Source: Bacillota bacterium (lineage in GTDB: Bacteria > Bacillota_C > Negativicutes > JAEYSJ01). Taken from it: 45,141 nt of DNA. The notes beneath the pieces were generated by a model. It saw only the letters and a list, made by a program, of their open reading frames with translations, was not told the origin of the DNA and did no database searches. The translations under genes and the position numbers were made by a program. The DNA lies in the NCBI GenBank assembly GCA_023434855.1, contig JAEYSJ010000370.1, positions 1 to 45,141 of the forward strand, written 5' to 3'. This document shows positions 7,567-15,378 of the stretch, piece after piece (position 1 is the stretch's first letter; each line of letters starts with the position of its first letter).

Positions 7567-7633
7567 TTACTAAAGAACTTGCTTGGAGATCATGTACAAG
7601 TTCTTTAGTAATGTACAAGTTTTTAGTAATTGA
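7567..7633. repeat. Triple repeat (two inverted, one degenerate) upstream of marR
   Basis: A perfect 15-bp inverted repeat (TTACTAAAGAACTTG at 7567-7581; complement at 7597-7611) is followed at 7617-7633 by a third copy lacking one base. Only 27 bp separate it from the MarR-type operator. It may be a second regulator site or a hairpin. No T-tract follows, so a terminator is unlikely. Confidence 0.7.
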
Positions 7634-7660
7634 CAAACAGTTAATTTACGAATACAATGT

Positions 7661-7676
7661 AGTTGTCAAGACAATT
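7661..7676. promoter_or_regulatory. Probable MarR operator in front of marR-1
   Basis: AGTTGTC-AA-GACAATT is a near-perfect dyad 17 bp before the marR start. The same core appears downstream of this gene and after the sister marR, which supports autoregulation. Confidence 0.65.
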
Positions 7677-7692
7677 ATATTAGGTGGTATAA

Positions 7693-8118
7693 ATGAATTT
7701 TAAATTAGATGATTCATTAGGGTTTATTCTAAATAAAGTTAATACAAAACTAAAAAATGAATTCTTTCAAAAATTAAAAGAAAATGATCTAACGCCAGAG
7801 CAATGGGCTATATTATGCCGATTATGGGAACAAGAAGGTATTACCCCCAAAGAGCTGTCGGATTTGACCTGTAAAGATAAACCGAATACGAATCGCATGT
7901 TGGAGAAGCTAATAATAAAGGGGTTAGTTGTTCGAAATCCTCATCCAGTGGATAAGAGAGCGTTTCAAATATTTTTGACTGACAACGGATGGGCATTGCG
8001 GGAACAATTAGTTCCCAAGGCTAACCAACTTTTGGACAAAGCAACTATGGGAATAGAAGAATATAAAGTTATAGAATTGAAGAAAATGTTAAATCAAATA
8101 TATGATAATATAAAGTAA
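7693..8118 (+). CDS. MarR-family transcriptional regulator (copy 1)
   Basis: The 141-residue protein has the MarR layout: an N-terminal dimerisation helix, a winged helix-turn-helix at about residues 35-100 (LTPEQWAILCRLWEQEGITP, then LSDLTCKDKPNTNRMLEKL and the wing DKRAFQIFLT), and a C-terminal dimer helix. It follows AGGTGG. Its closest relative here is the MarR at 28077: both begin FKLDDSLGFILNKVN and share the wing sequence. A TTGTC-GACAA palindrome lies before and after the gene, so it probably represses itself and the tautomerase/DUF169 genes downstream. The ligand is not evident; the CK pair in the recognition helix offers one Cys. Confidence 0.88.
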   Translation: MNFKLDDSLGFILNKVNTKLKNEFFQKLKENDLTPEQWAILCRLWEQEGITPKELSDLTCKDKPNTNRMLEKLIIKGLVVRNPHPVDKRAFQIFLTDNGWALREQLVPKANQLLDKATMGIEEYKVIELKKMLNQIYDNIK

Positions 8119-8128
8119 TTATTTTTTT

Positions 8129-8160
8129 GTAATTATAGTTGTCTTGACAACTATAATTAC
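8129..8160. promoter_or_regulatory. Perfect 32-bp palindrome downstream of marR-1 (probable operator)
   Basis: Arms 8129-8143 and 8146-8160 are perfect 15-mers around TT, with the core AGTTGTC-TT-GACAACT. The same core precedes marR-1 and follows marR-2. No T-tract follows, so it reads as an operator for the downstream tautomerase/DUF169 genes. Confidence 0.65.
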
Positions 8161-8334
8161 AACTATTGTGATGATTGTTATCTGTGCAATTTATTACGGT
8201 ATTTTATTCTGATTTAAGACTGTAGTTAAATTATAAGGGGGAATGCTTATTTAAGTAACCTACAGCAAGATGGATGATTGACTGGTGTGGGTGCTAATCA
8301 AGTTGCAAATAATTATGGAAGAAGGTGAGAAATG

Positions 8335-8523
8335 ATGCCAGTAATTACCCTTGACGGCCCTAAAATTTCTAAAGAACAAAAGGCCAAACTTGTAAAAGAA
8401 TTTGTTACAAAGGCAAGTGAAATACTTAATATTCCTCAACAGAATTTTGTAACTTTAATTAAAGAGAATGATTTTGATAACATAGGTACCGGAACGAAAC
8501 TACTATCAGACAGAGTCGAGTAA
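8335..8523 (+). CDS. 4-oxalocrotonate tautomerase family protein (copy 1)
   Basis: The 62-residue product starts at the second ATG of ATGATGCCA so that Met is followed by Pro, the catalytic N-terminal proline of the family after Met removal. The sequence MPVITLDGPKISKEQKAKLV and the later VTLIKENDFDNIGTG match the small 4-OT fold of two beta-alpha-beta units. Members tautomerise or hydrolyse unsaturated keto acids and related electrophiles. Compared with the two other copies in the window, it lacks the WGVGG motif (NIGTG instead). It lies behind a MarR operator. The substrate is unknown. Confidence 0.85.
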   Translation: MPVITLDGPKISKEQKAKLVKEFVTKASEILNIPQQNFVTLIKENDFDNIGTGTKLLSDRVE

Positions 8524-8633
8524 GCCATACAGCAAAGTGCTAATATGACCAACCTGTACACCAATATCCAATGCAAAACCAAGTGATATTCGTGGAAACA
8601 CGTTAAATTACAAATCGGATTGGAGTGGAAAAT

Positions 8634-9377
8634 ATGGAAAGCTATTTAATCAAAGAATTGAACTTGCGTTATGAACCGGTAGCTGTTTTATTTAGCAATG
8701 AGAAGCCTGAAGGAGCACTTCAGAGTAAGGAAGGTCATTGGAGTTGCATAATTCCGTTATTTATTGCGGCGGCAAAAGGTAAAACGGCAGTTTTTGAACG
8801 TAAAACAACAGTCTGTCCTGGCGGAAAGGTAGGCTTAGGGTTTGGTCAGTATCCTAATCCGCTACCACAGTTTCCAGGTGGAATTGAGCATTTTCTATCA
8901 ACTGGTAAAGGTGAAATTGAAGGAGAGGGTTATATAAAAGACCCGGAGTTAGGTAAAGATTTTGTTGAATGCCTGCCAATAACTGATATTCCTTATCAGT
9001 ACGTAATTTTTAGACCGATGTCACAAATTGATACTACCAAAGAAAAGCCTGAGCTAATTGTATTTTATGTCAATAACGACCAGTTATCAGCACTTACAGT
9101 ACTTGCTAATTATTACAGATCGGGAAATGAAAACGTTATGATACCTCAAAGTTCAGGATGTCAGTCTATTTTTCTCCTTCCTTACGCTGAAGCTCAAAAG
9201 GAAAATCCAAGAGCAGTAGTAGGTTTGACCGATATTACAGTACGGCCCATGGTTGATCCTGACATGCTGTCGTTTTCTGTGCCATATGCAATGTTTTTAG
9301 AAATGGAAAAAAACGTTGCAGGAAGTTTCATGGAAAAGCATTTGTGGCATAAGCTAGTGGCTAGAATGAAAAAATAG
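8634..9377 (+). CDS. DUF169 family protein
   Basis: The product has 247 residues from ATG 8634, well placed after GGAG (a GTG at 8625 is possible). Features of DUF169 (COG2043) are the N-terminal LRYEPVAVLF, the glycine-rich CPGGKVGLGFGQ around residue 65, the central ELIVFYVNNDQLSAL, and SSGCQSIFLLPY with a conserved Cys. The fold's biochemistry is not established; members occur beside redox and methyl-transfer genes. It shares the region behind the MarR palindrome with the tautomerase and ends at a terminator. Confidence 0.85.
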   Translation: MESYLIKELNLRYEPVAVLFSNEKPEGALQSKEGHWSCIIPLFIAAAKGKTAVFERKTTVCPGGKVGLGFGQYPNPLPQFPGGIEHFLSTGKGEIEGEGYIKDPELGKDFVECLPITDIPYQYVIFRPMSQIDTTKEKPELIVFYVNNDQLSALTVLANYYRSGNENVMIPQSSGCQSIFLLPYAEAQKENPRAVVGLTDITVRPMVDPDMLSFSVPYAMFLEMEKNVAGSFMEKHLWHKLVARMKK

Positions 9378-9479
9378 TACAACCTTTGAGACGTAATTTC
9401 ATAAGGCTTAGTTAAAATACGAGTAGATCTGAATGGAGTAAAAGCGGTTATCTGTTTAAGGTTGCGGTGTAATACAAAC

Positions 9480-9508
9480 AACGCCATTCCAAATTGGAAT
9501 GGCGTTTT
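9480..9508 (+). terminator. Terminator after the DUF169 gene
   Basis: AACGCCATTCC arms (9480-9490, 9496-9506) around AAATT, followed by a short T run. It has the same style as the glmS terminator. Confidence 0.75.
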
Positions 9509-9552
9509 ACAGCTAGGATGCCGGATTAACAATATTAAGTGAGGGTTTGATT

Positions 9553-10419
9553 ATGATTCTCATAACTGGAGCCAACGGGCAAACTGGTCGAGCAATAATT
9601 TGGGCTTTATTATCTAAAGGAGAGGAAGTTCGGGCTTATGTTCATAAAGCTGAATATATCCAGGAACTTAAATCCTTGGGGGTAAAGGAAGTGGTTACGG
9701 GAGACATGATGGATCAAGAGGCAACGAATGAAGCATTTAAAGGAATTCGAGCCGCATATCACATTTGTTCTGCCGTGAATCCTGATGAAGTTCAGATAGG
9801 ACAAATAGCAATAAACGCCGCTCGTTCCGCCCAAATAGAACATTTTGTGTACCATTCGGTGCTTCATTCCGTACTTCGGGACTTACCACATCATCAGAAA
9901 AAACTTATGGTAGAGGAAATAGTGGTAAATTCAGGTATACCATACACCATTATTCAGCCTGCAGCATTCATGCAGAATATACTTCAAGGTTGGAAGTTGC
10001 TTAGCGATGAAGGTGTATTTGAGCAGAGATTTTTTACGTCAGAAAAAACACGCATTTGTATGGTTGACTTAGAAGATTTGGCAGAAGCTGTTTCTATAAT
10101 TCTCACTAAGCCAGGTCATGCGGGTGCCACTTATGAAATATGTGGCCCTGAAAATTTATCTTTGGCTGATATGTTAGCCGCATTTAAACAGAATTTCGGA
10201 CGTGAAGTCCAAGCTCAAACAACTCCAGTTGAACTGTGGGCGGCACAAATGAAAAAGCATGGTTTAGGAGACTACCAAATTAATACACTATTAACGATGT
10301 TTCATCATTATAATGAACATGGATTTGCTGGTAATCCAAATGTTCTGACATGGATACTAGGCCGAAGACCAAATGATTTTATATCCTTTATTCATAGGAC
10401 AATGCAAAGCAAAAGATAA
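9553..10419 (+). CDS. NmrA-like NAD(P)-binding oxidoreductase or redox sensor
   Basis: The 288-residue protein starts at ATG 9553 after GAGGG. The N-terminus has the Rossmann motif ITGANGQTGRAI. Later features of the atypical short-chain dehydrogenase/NmrA group are VYHSVLHS near residue 100 and TIIQPAAFMQNIL near 135; the usual YxxxK pair is not evident. The C-terminal part (YEICGPENLSLADMLAAF) is typical of the family. Members are NAD(P)H-quinone reductases or redox-sensing binders. It stands alone between terminators. Confidence 0.85.
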   Translation: MILITGANGQTGRAIIWALLSKGEEVRAYVHKAEYIQELKSLGVKEVVTGDMMDQEATNEAFKGIRAAYHICSAVNPDEVQIGQIAINAARSAQIEHFVYHSVLHSVLRDLPHHQKKLMVEEIVVNSGIPYTIIQPAAFMQNILQGWKLLSDEGVFEQRFFTSEKTRICMVDLEDLAEAVSIILTKPGHAGATYEICGPENLSLADMLAAFKQNFGREVQAQTTPVELWAAQMKKHGLGDYQINTLLTMFHHYNEHGFAGNPNVLTWILGRRPNDFISFIHRTMQSKR

Positions 10420-10476
10420 GTGCGGTAAAATAAAGCGAAAGGTTCGGAGGTAGTCGGACGGACAGACATACTTTGG

Positions 10477-10505
10477 AAACAGGCTCAAACTGAGTCTGTT
10501 TTTTC
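10477..10505 (+). terminator. Terminator after the NmrA-like gene
   Basis: AAACAGGCTC pairs with GAGTCTGTTT (one G-U) around AAACT, ending in a run of T. The same AACAGGCTC arm is reused at 22293. Confidence 0.8.
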
Positions 10506-10550
10506 GGTTGTGGTGATTTAGTTAGGTCTTGGACTGGCAGAGGCGTAGAT

Positions 10551-10940
10551 CTATTTACAATTTTCCATGCTGTTCCTTTTTTGATTATTAAGTTTAAGTT
10601 GTTCTTCGCCCCATAGATACATTTGATGCAAGGCAGGAAATAATGTTTTTCCTCTTTCTGTTACAGAATATTCAACTTTGGGAGGTATGGTTTCATATTG
10701 TTTTCGCGTAACAAGGTTATGAGACTCCAATTCTTGTAAAGACTTTGTAAGCATCATATTAGTTATGCCGCTGATTGCTCGTTTCAATTCATTATATCTA
10801 ACGGGCTGATTTTTAATTAAATAGTAGAGGATGGGTATTTTCCATTTTTGCCCCAAAATATCAAGGGCGTAGATAATAGGACACTGTATTTCATATATGT
10901 TCTCCTGTGGAAAGGGTTTGTCAGGAAGATGCTTATTCAT
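10551..10940 (-). CDS. HxlR-family transcriptional regulator (copy 1)
   Basis: The 129-residue winged-helix protein starts after GGAGG. HxlR hallmarks are CPIIYALDILGQKWKIPILY, RYNELKRAISGITNMMLTKS, LVTRKQYETIPPKVEYSVTE and GKTLFPAL. C20 sits at the position of the redox Cys of YodB and related members, which sense quinones, diamide or aldehydes by thiol chemistry. It is divergent from the yqhD-like gene with about 140 bp between, so it most likely controls that gene and itself. Confidence 0.9.
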   Translation of the reverse strand: MNKHLPDKPFPQENIYEIQCPIIYALDILGQKWKIPILYYLIKNQPVRYNELKRAISGITNMMLTKSLQELESHNLVTRKQYETIPPKVEYSVTERGKTLFPALHQMYLWGEEQLKLNNQKRNSMENCK

Positions 10941-11081
10941 AATTACAACTCCTCCATTTTATGGTATATTTTGTATGCTCGCACAGAAAAAACTGCGTAC
11001 TTGTTCATTTTTTTGCTCTGATGATATATTGATTATAGCAAGAAAAACTGTAAATGGAAATATGCAGAAAGGGGTTCTAAG

Positions 11082-12248
11082 ATGCTTAACTTTGATTTTT
11101 ATAATCCAACACGCATTATTTTTGGTAAGGATAGGCTGGAAACCATTGATGCGTTTGTTCCGGCCGAAGCCGCAGTTTTAATAACCTACGGTGGTGGCAG
11201 CGCTAAAAGAAGCGGTCTTATCGACAAGGTTAAAGCTGTACTGAGGGACAGGAAAGTTTATGAATTCGGCGGCATAGAGTCCAATCCACGCTACGAAACA
11301 TTGCTAAAAGCCGTAGAAGTTGTACGCACAGAGAGTATCGATTTCATACTTGCGGTTGGCGGGGGTTCCGTTATTGACGGGACAAAATTCATATCCCTGG
11401 CAGCATCCTACGCGGGGGAAGCCAGTGACCTGTTCAAATTCGGCTTTATGCTTGTACCCTTAGATGTAGTAGGAAAAGCCGTTCCATTTGGTACCGTGCT
11501 TACTATACCTGCTACCGGTTCAGAAGTGAATTTTGCCGCTGTAATCAGCTATGGGCATGGAAAATATCTTGTTAACAGTGAGCTCATTTTCCCTAAATTT
11601 TCAATACTGGATCCGGTCATTACCTTTACCCTGCCCAAGATTCAGGTGGCCAATGGCGTAGTTGATGCCTTTGTACATACAATTGAGCAGTATCTTACCT
11701 TCCCTGCAGACGCCAGGGTGCAGGACCGGATGGCGGAAGGCATTTTGCAGACCTTGATTGAAATCGGCGCCGCCACTGTTGCTGAACCTGAAAATTACGA
11801 TGTACGGGCCAATCATGTTTGGGCTGCCACTACGGCAATGATGGGAGTAATCGGCGCAGGGGTACCCCAGGATTGGACGAGTCATATGATCGGTCACGAG
11901 CTAACCGCGCTCTTTGGCATTGATCATGGACAGACGCTGGCCATCGTCCTGCCGTCACTCCTAACGGAGCGGCGCCAACAAAAACGCGCTAAACTTCTGC
12001 AGTATGCCGAACGGGTATGGCATATCGAAAGCGGCAGCGAAGATGAAAAAATTGACTTGGCCATCGCAAAAACCAGAGACTTCTTTGAAAGCCTTGGCGT
12101 AAAGACCCGCCTATCAGAGTATGGCGTCGGCGCTGATAAAATACCGGTTGTTGTTGAGCAACTCAAGGCTCATGGGCTGACAGCCCTTTCGGAGACCGGG
12201 GATTTGACCTTGGATATAAGCCGGAAGATTCTTGAAGGGGCTATGTAA
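11082..12248 (+). CDS. yqhD: NADPH-dependent aldehyde reductase, YqhD/BDH-type iron-containing alcohol dehydrogenase
   Basis: The 388-residue product closely follows E. coli YqhD in length and motifs: LITYGGGSAKRSG, EFGGIESNPRYETL, ILAVGGGSVIDGTKFI, TIPATGSE, the metal-site VVDAFVHTIEQY, GVPQDWTSHMIGHELTA and DHGQTLAIVLP. Metal ligands Asp and three His are present. GGGS motifs bind the dinucleotide. The family reduces a broad range of short-chain and lipid-derived aldehydes, including methylglyoxal, with NADPH. It is divergent from an HxlR regulator and precedes a DJ-1/PfpI gene, a combination pointing to aldehyde stress. Confidence 0.92.
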   Translation: MLNFDFYNPTRIIFGKDRLETIDAFVPAEAAVLITYGGGSAKRSGLIDKVKAVLRDRKVYEFGGIESNPRYETLLKAVEVVRTESIDFILAVGGGSVIDGTKFISLAASYAGEASDLFKFGFMLVPLDVVGKAVPFGTVLTIPATGSEVNFAAVISYGHGKYLVNSELIFPKFSILDPVITFTLPKIQVANGVVDAFVHTIEQYLTFPADARVQDRMAEGILQTLIEIGAATVAEPENYDVRANHVWAATTAMMGVIGAGVPQDWTSHMIGHELTALFGIDHGQTLAIVLPSLLTERRQQKRAKLLQYAERVWHIESGSEDEKIDLAIAKTRDFFESLGVKTRLSEYGVGADKIPVVVEQLKAHGLTALSETGDLTLDISRKILEGAM

Positions 12249-12302
12249 TACGCTAAGGGTTGCTGTTCACCGCTATGGATAGGCTTTATGCCTTCCCAGC
12301 AT
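12248..12302 (+). pseudogene. Scar of an alpha/beta-hydrolase paralogue
   Basis: Immediately after the yqhD stop, about 55 bp match part of the hydrolase gene at 14209-14264 (ACGCTAAGGG, then ATGGATAGGCT, TTATGC, CAGC in the same order with a few changes and small deletions). In the intact gene this region encodes SMDRLYAYSAF. No open frame remains. It is read as debris of a deleted duplicate. Confidence 0.6.
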
Positions 12303-12344
12303 TCAAGCGAAATAAGAAACATGAAAAATGAGGAGAGATGAAAA

Positions 12345-13037
12345 ATGGAAATCAAGAAAGAAAACCTAAACGTATTATTTGTAGTGACAAGTTGTAACGT
12401 AAAAGGTAATACTGGTATTCCGACAGGCTTTAATCTAAGTGAAGTTACACATCCATTGGAAAAACTAGAAGCAAATGGCATTGCTGTTGATATTGCTTCA
12501 ATAAATGGCGGAGCAGCTCCATTAGACGGTTTAGAGGATTTCAATGATCCAATCAATGCAAAGTATTGGGCAGATGCAGAGTTTCGTTCCAAAATAGCAA
12601 ATACGCTAAAATTAGATGCTGTAAATGCAGAAAAATATGACGCCATTTTCTTTGCGGGTGGTCATGGCGCCATGTGGGATTTTCCTGAAAGCCCTGCAGT
12701 ATTAAAAATAGTACCACAGTTTTACGAAGCAGGAAAAATTGTCTCGGCAGTATGCCATGGGCCGGCAGCTTTGGTAAATGTAAAACTAAGTAATGGCTCA
12801 TATTTGGTTTCAGGTAAAAATGTGGCAGCCTTTACTAATGCTGAGGAGGAAGCTGTCCAGTCCACAAACATTGTACCGTTCCTCCTGGCCACCACCCTGA
12901 ATGAGCGTGGCGCCATCCATCATCCGGCTGCTGACTGGAGCGCCAAAGTGGTGGTGGACGGACGGCTAGTGACCGGACAGAATCCAGCGTCAGGCGGCGG
13001 CGTGGGAGAGGCTTTGGTTAAGTTATTAAAAGGCTAA
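12345..13037 (+). CDS. DJ-1/PfpI family protein (Hsp31/glyoxalase III-like)
   Basis: The 230-residue protein starts after GAGGAGAG. Motifs are an N-terminal NVLFVVTSC, YDAIFFAGGHGAMWDF and the nucleophile elbow SAVCHGPAALVN with catalytic Cys at about 137 followed by His; a C-terminal TGQNPASGGGVGEALV completes the fold. The length and the GGHGAMWDF loop match the Hsp31-like class, whose members convert methylglyoxal to lactate or deglycate proteins. Its place beside the aldehyde reductase fits carbonyl detoxification. Confidence 0.9.
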   Translation: MEIKKENLNVLFVVTSCNVKGNTGIPTGFNLSEVTHPLEKLEANGIAVDIASINGGAAPLDGLEDFNDPINAKYWADAEFRSKIANTLKLDAVNAEKYDAIFFAGGHGAMWDFPESPAVLKIVPQFYEAGKIVSAVCHGPAALVNVKLSNGSYLVSGKNVAAFTNAEEEAVQSTNIVPFLLATTLNERGAIHHPAADWSAKVVVDGRLVTGQNPASGGGVGEALVKLLKG

Positions 13038-13143
13038 CCCCGCTTGCTAAGTATGCAATCTATCATGGGCTCTTATTTTTTAAGCCCTTATGTGCTTAGA
13101 ATTGTAAGATAAACAGAAAATGATAGGGAAAGGAGGAATAACA

Positions 13144-13344
13144 ATGCCGTTTATTCAAATTGACGCGGTCCAACCGACCTTGGAACAGAAAGAACAGCTT
13201 ATTGCTGGATTCACAAAAGTAGCTAGTGAAACCCTGGGTATTGATGCTGCCCATTTCTATGTATTAGTCAAAGAAAATAGCACGGATAACTGGGGTGTAG
13301 GCGGTCAAACGCTTACTAAACTTTTCGCGAAGAATGCCAAGTAA
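13144..13344 (+). CDS. 4-oxalocrotonate tautomerase family protein (copy 2)
   Basis: The 66-residue product starts at ATG 13144, after AAAGGAGG, giving Met-Pro and thus the catalytic N-terminal Pro. Sequence landmarks are PFIQIDAV, EQLIAGFTKVASETLGI, AHFYVLVKENSTDNWGVGG. It is very close to copy 3 at 14534, and the two flank the hydrolase gene. They look like products of a local duplication with similar DNA as well as protein sequence. Substrate unknown. Confidence 0.88.
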   Translation: MPFIQIDAVQPTLEQKEQLIAGFTKVASETLGIDAAHFYVLVKENSTDNWGVGGQTLTKLFAKNAK

Positions 13345-13374
13345 GTGACTTTTTCCAAGAGGCTTTGTTGAGGA

Positions 13375-13427
13375 GACCGGTGCATCGTGTTGGCGTTAAC
13401 ATGGACGCTGGCACGATGCAACCGGTC
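13375..13427. repeat. Long imperfect stem-loop between tautomerase and hydrolase genes
   Basis: The arms GACCGGTGCATCGTG (13375-13389) and the complement at 13412-13427 (one bulged base) enclose a second nested stem, GCGT/ACGC. No T-tract follows. The surrounding 220 bp has no supported gene, although the hydrolase frame is open through it. Confidence 0.6.
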
Positions 13428-13565
13428 GCTCACTGTGGACGGTCCGAACTTCAGACCCGGGATTGTGGGGGATTTGATGATCGGACCGTAACTTTCGAAA
13501 ATAACAGAGTTCATCCAAAACGTCCATATGGTTGTAACTTTATAGAACGTAAAGGAGAAACGATT

Positions 13566-14480
13566 ATGATAAAGGCAGTTTCATTCCAAAACAAAGATTT
13601 AAAATTAGCGGGGCACCTTCACTTGCCGGAAAACTTCAGAGAAGACCAAAAATATCCAGCGCTTGTGGGTATTCATCCCGCTGGCGGGGTTAAAGAGCAA
13701 GTTATCGGTCTCTATGCTAAAAGATTAGCTGCACACGGATTCATTTCGCTGGTCTATGATTCTTCCTACCAAGGAGAGAGTGAAGGCGAACCACGTCTCC
13801 TCGAAGACCCAACGACCAGAGTGGAAGATGCGCGCTGTGCCGCAGATTATATGACTACACTTCCATTTGTTGACTCGGCAAGGATGGGTGTATTTGGTGT
13901 TTGTGCCGGGGGTGGTTACGCAATCAGTGTTGCACAGACAGAGCGCCGGTTTAAAGCAGTTGCTGTCGTCAGCGCGGCTCCTATGGGCGAGGGATATAGG
14001 AGCTTTTTGGGCAAGGAGATTCCGCCATCTGAACATATCAAGACCTTGGAAATGGTCGCCCGGCAACGTACCGTAGAGGCAAACGGGGGAAGCCTACTGT
14101 ACGCTCCGTTTGTCCCGGAAAAGTTTGAAGATATCGATGATAACACCCCTGATCTATTGCGAGAAGGGTATGAGTATTATAGGACGCAAAGGGGCCAACA
14201 CCCTAACGCTAAGGGGCGTTTTCTATTCACCAGCATGGATAGGCTCTATGCATACTCAGCCTTCGATCACATTTCTGACTTCTTAACCCAGCCATTGCTG
14301 CTTATTGCCGGCAGTAATGCTGATACAAAGATTTTTAGCGAGCAGGCCTACTCACTTTCTAAAGGACCGAAAGAGTTGTTTGTTGTAGACGGGGCAACGC
14401 ATATTGCTATGTACGATGTTCCCGAATACGTGAATCAGGCTGTACCCAAGTTAGCCGGTTTTTTTGGCGAGCATCTTTAA
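13566..14480 (+). CDS. Alpha/beta hydrolase, dienelactone-hydrolase-like (Cys nucleophile)
   Basis: The 304-residue protein starts at ATG 13566 after AAAGGAG; the longer open frame upstream has no ribosome site and crosses a hairpin. The fold shows an oxyanion region (LVGIHPAGG), the nucleophile elbow GVCAGGGYA with Cys instead of Ser, an acid-loop candidate LLLIAGSNADTKIF and a C-terminal GATHIAMYD supplying the His. A Cys nucleophile is characteristic of dienelactone hydrolases and the YcjY-type group. The substrate is unknown. It sits between two tautomerases, which may act on related enol or keto electrophiles. Confidence 0.85.
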   Translation: MIKAVSFQNKDLKLAGHLHLPENFREDQKYPALVGIHPAGGVKEQVIGLYAKRLAAHGFISLVYDSSYQGESEGEPRLLEDPTTRVEDARCAADYMTTLPFVDSARMGVFGVCAGGGYAISVAQTERRFKAVAVVSAAPMGEGYRSFLGKEIPPSEHIKTLEMVARQRTVEANGGSLLYAPFVPEKFEDIDDNTPDLLREGYEYYRTQRGQHPNAKGRFLFTSMDRLYAYSAFDHISDFLTQPLLLIAGSNADTKIFSEQAYSLSKGPKELFVVDGATHIAMYDVPEYVNQAVPKLAGFFGEHL

Positions 14481-14533
14481 CATGAGGGAAGATTAGAAAC
14501 CATTCGGTACACAAATGGAAGGGAGGGGTTATG

Positions 14534-14737
14534 ATGCCCTTTATTCAAATTGAAACGGGTAAAGCGGATAACGAGCAGAAGGAAAAGCTTATTGCGGGAT
14601 TTACAAAAGTGGCCAGTGAGACGCTGGGCATTGATGCCGCGTATTTTTACGTATTGGTAAGAGAAAATGATGTGGATAACTGGGGTGTAGGCGGCGAACC
14701 AGTCATGAAATTTATGCAAAAAAATGCTAAAGGCTAA
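14534..14737 (+). CDS. 4-oxalocrotonate tautomerase family protein (copy 3)
   Basis: The 67-residue product starts at the second ATG of ATGATGCCC to give N-terminal Pro after Met removal; GGGAGGGG precedes. It shares KLIAGFTKVASETLGIDAA and DNWGVGG with copy 2. It follows the hydrolase by about 50 bp and precedes the flavodoxin-like gene by 43 bp, so the run from 13144 to 15329 is probably one operon. Confidence 0.88.
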   Translation: MPFIQIETGKADNEQKEKLIAGFTKVASETLGIDAAYFYVLVRENDVDNWGVGGEPVMKFMQKNAKG

Positions 14738-14780
14738 TTTTATAAATCTTAATTGATTGAAGTTTTAGGGAGGACTCTAT

Positions 14781-15329
14781 ATGTCAAAAAATATACTGGT
14801 ATTAACAGGAAGCCCCAGGAAAGGCGGCAACAGCGATCGGTTGGCGGATGCATTTATTACCGGCGCTCAGCAGGCTGGACACACAGTTATAAAATATGCA
14901 ACTGCAGATAAACAATTTAAGGGGTGCAGGGCTTGTCAGACTTGTTTTAGCAGGGGCACCGCCTGCTCTTTTGCGGATGATTTTAATGAACTTGCTCCGC
15001 TTGTGGAGCAAGCCGATATGCTTGTGCTGGCAACGCCGATATACTGGTTTACGTTTCCGGCACAGCTTAAAGCTGCCCTTGATAAATTCTTTTCGTTTTT
15101 AATTGGGCAAAAGACACTGAATATAAAAGACAGTGCGCTTCTAGCTTGCGCAGGGAATCCAAGAGAAGACAGCTTTGATGGTCTTGTTTCGTCCTATAAG
15201 CTAAGTGCCGGCCATATGGGCTGGAAGGATAACGGTATCATCCTTGTGCCGGGTCTTATGGCCAAAGATGATATCTTAAAAACTGATGGGCTTAAGAGAG
15301 CCGAAGAATTAGGGAAAAGCATACTATGA
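14781..15329 (+). CDS. Flavodoxin-like NAD(P)H-dependent FMN reductase (copy A)
   Basis: The 182-residue protein starts after AGGGAGG. LVLTGSPRKGGNSDRLAD is the FMN phosphate loop of the flavodoxin-like reductase family; FKGCRACQTCF near residue 47 is the Cys-rich segment typical of the iron-sulfur flavoprotein/NADPH-FMN reductase group, and ATPIYWFTFPAQLKAALD contacts the flavin ring. It is likely to reduce quinones, nitro compounds or similar electrophiles. It ends the tautomerase-hydrolase operon at a terminator. Confidence 0.88.
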   Translation: MSKNILVLTGSPRKGGNSDRLADAFITGAQQAGHTVIKYATADKQFKGCRACQTCFSRGTACSFADDFNELAPLVEQADMLVLATPIYWFTFPAQLKAALDKFFSFLIGQKTLNIKDSALLACAGNPREDSFDGLVSSYKLSAGHMGWKDNGIILVPGLMAKDDILKTDGLKRAEELGKSIL

Positions 15330-15336
15330 AAAATTC

Positions 15337-15377
15337 AAACCGAGAAATCCTAGAGTGTCAAGGACTTCTCGGTTTTT
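15337..15377 (+). terminator. Terminator of the tautomerase-hydrolase-flavodoxin operon
   Basis: AAACCGAGAA-type arms (15337-15351, 15361-15375, one mismatch) with a 9-nt loop and five T. Confidence 0.85.
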
Positions 15378-15378
15378 A

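Noticed and set aside
13365..13565. In-frame N-terminal extension of the alpha/beta hydrolase
   Set aside because: The extension has no ribosome site, crosses a hairpin and is unlike the family; ATG 13566 has AAAGGAG.
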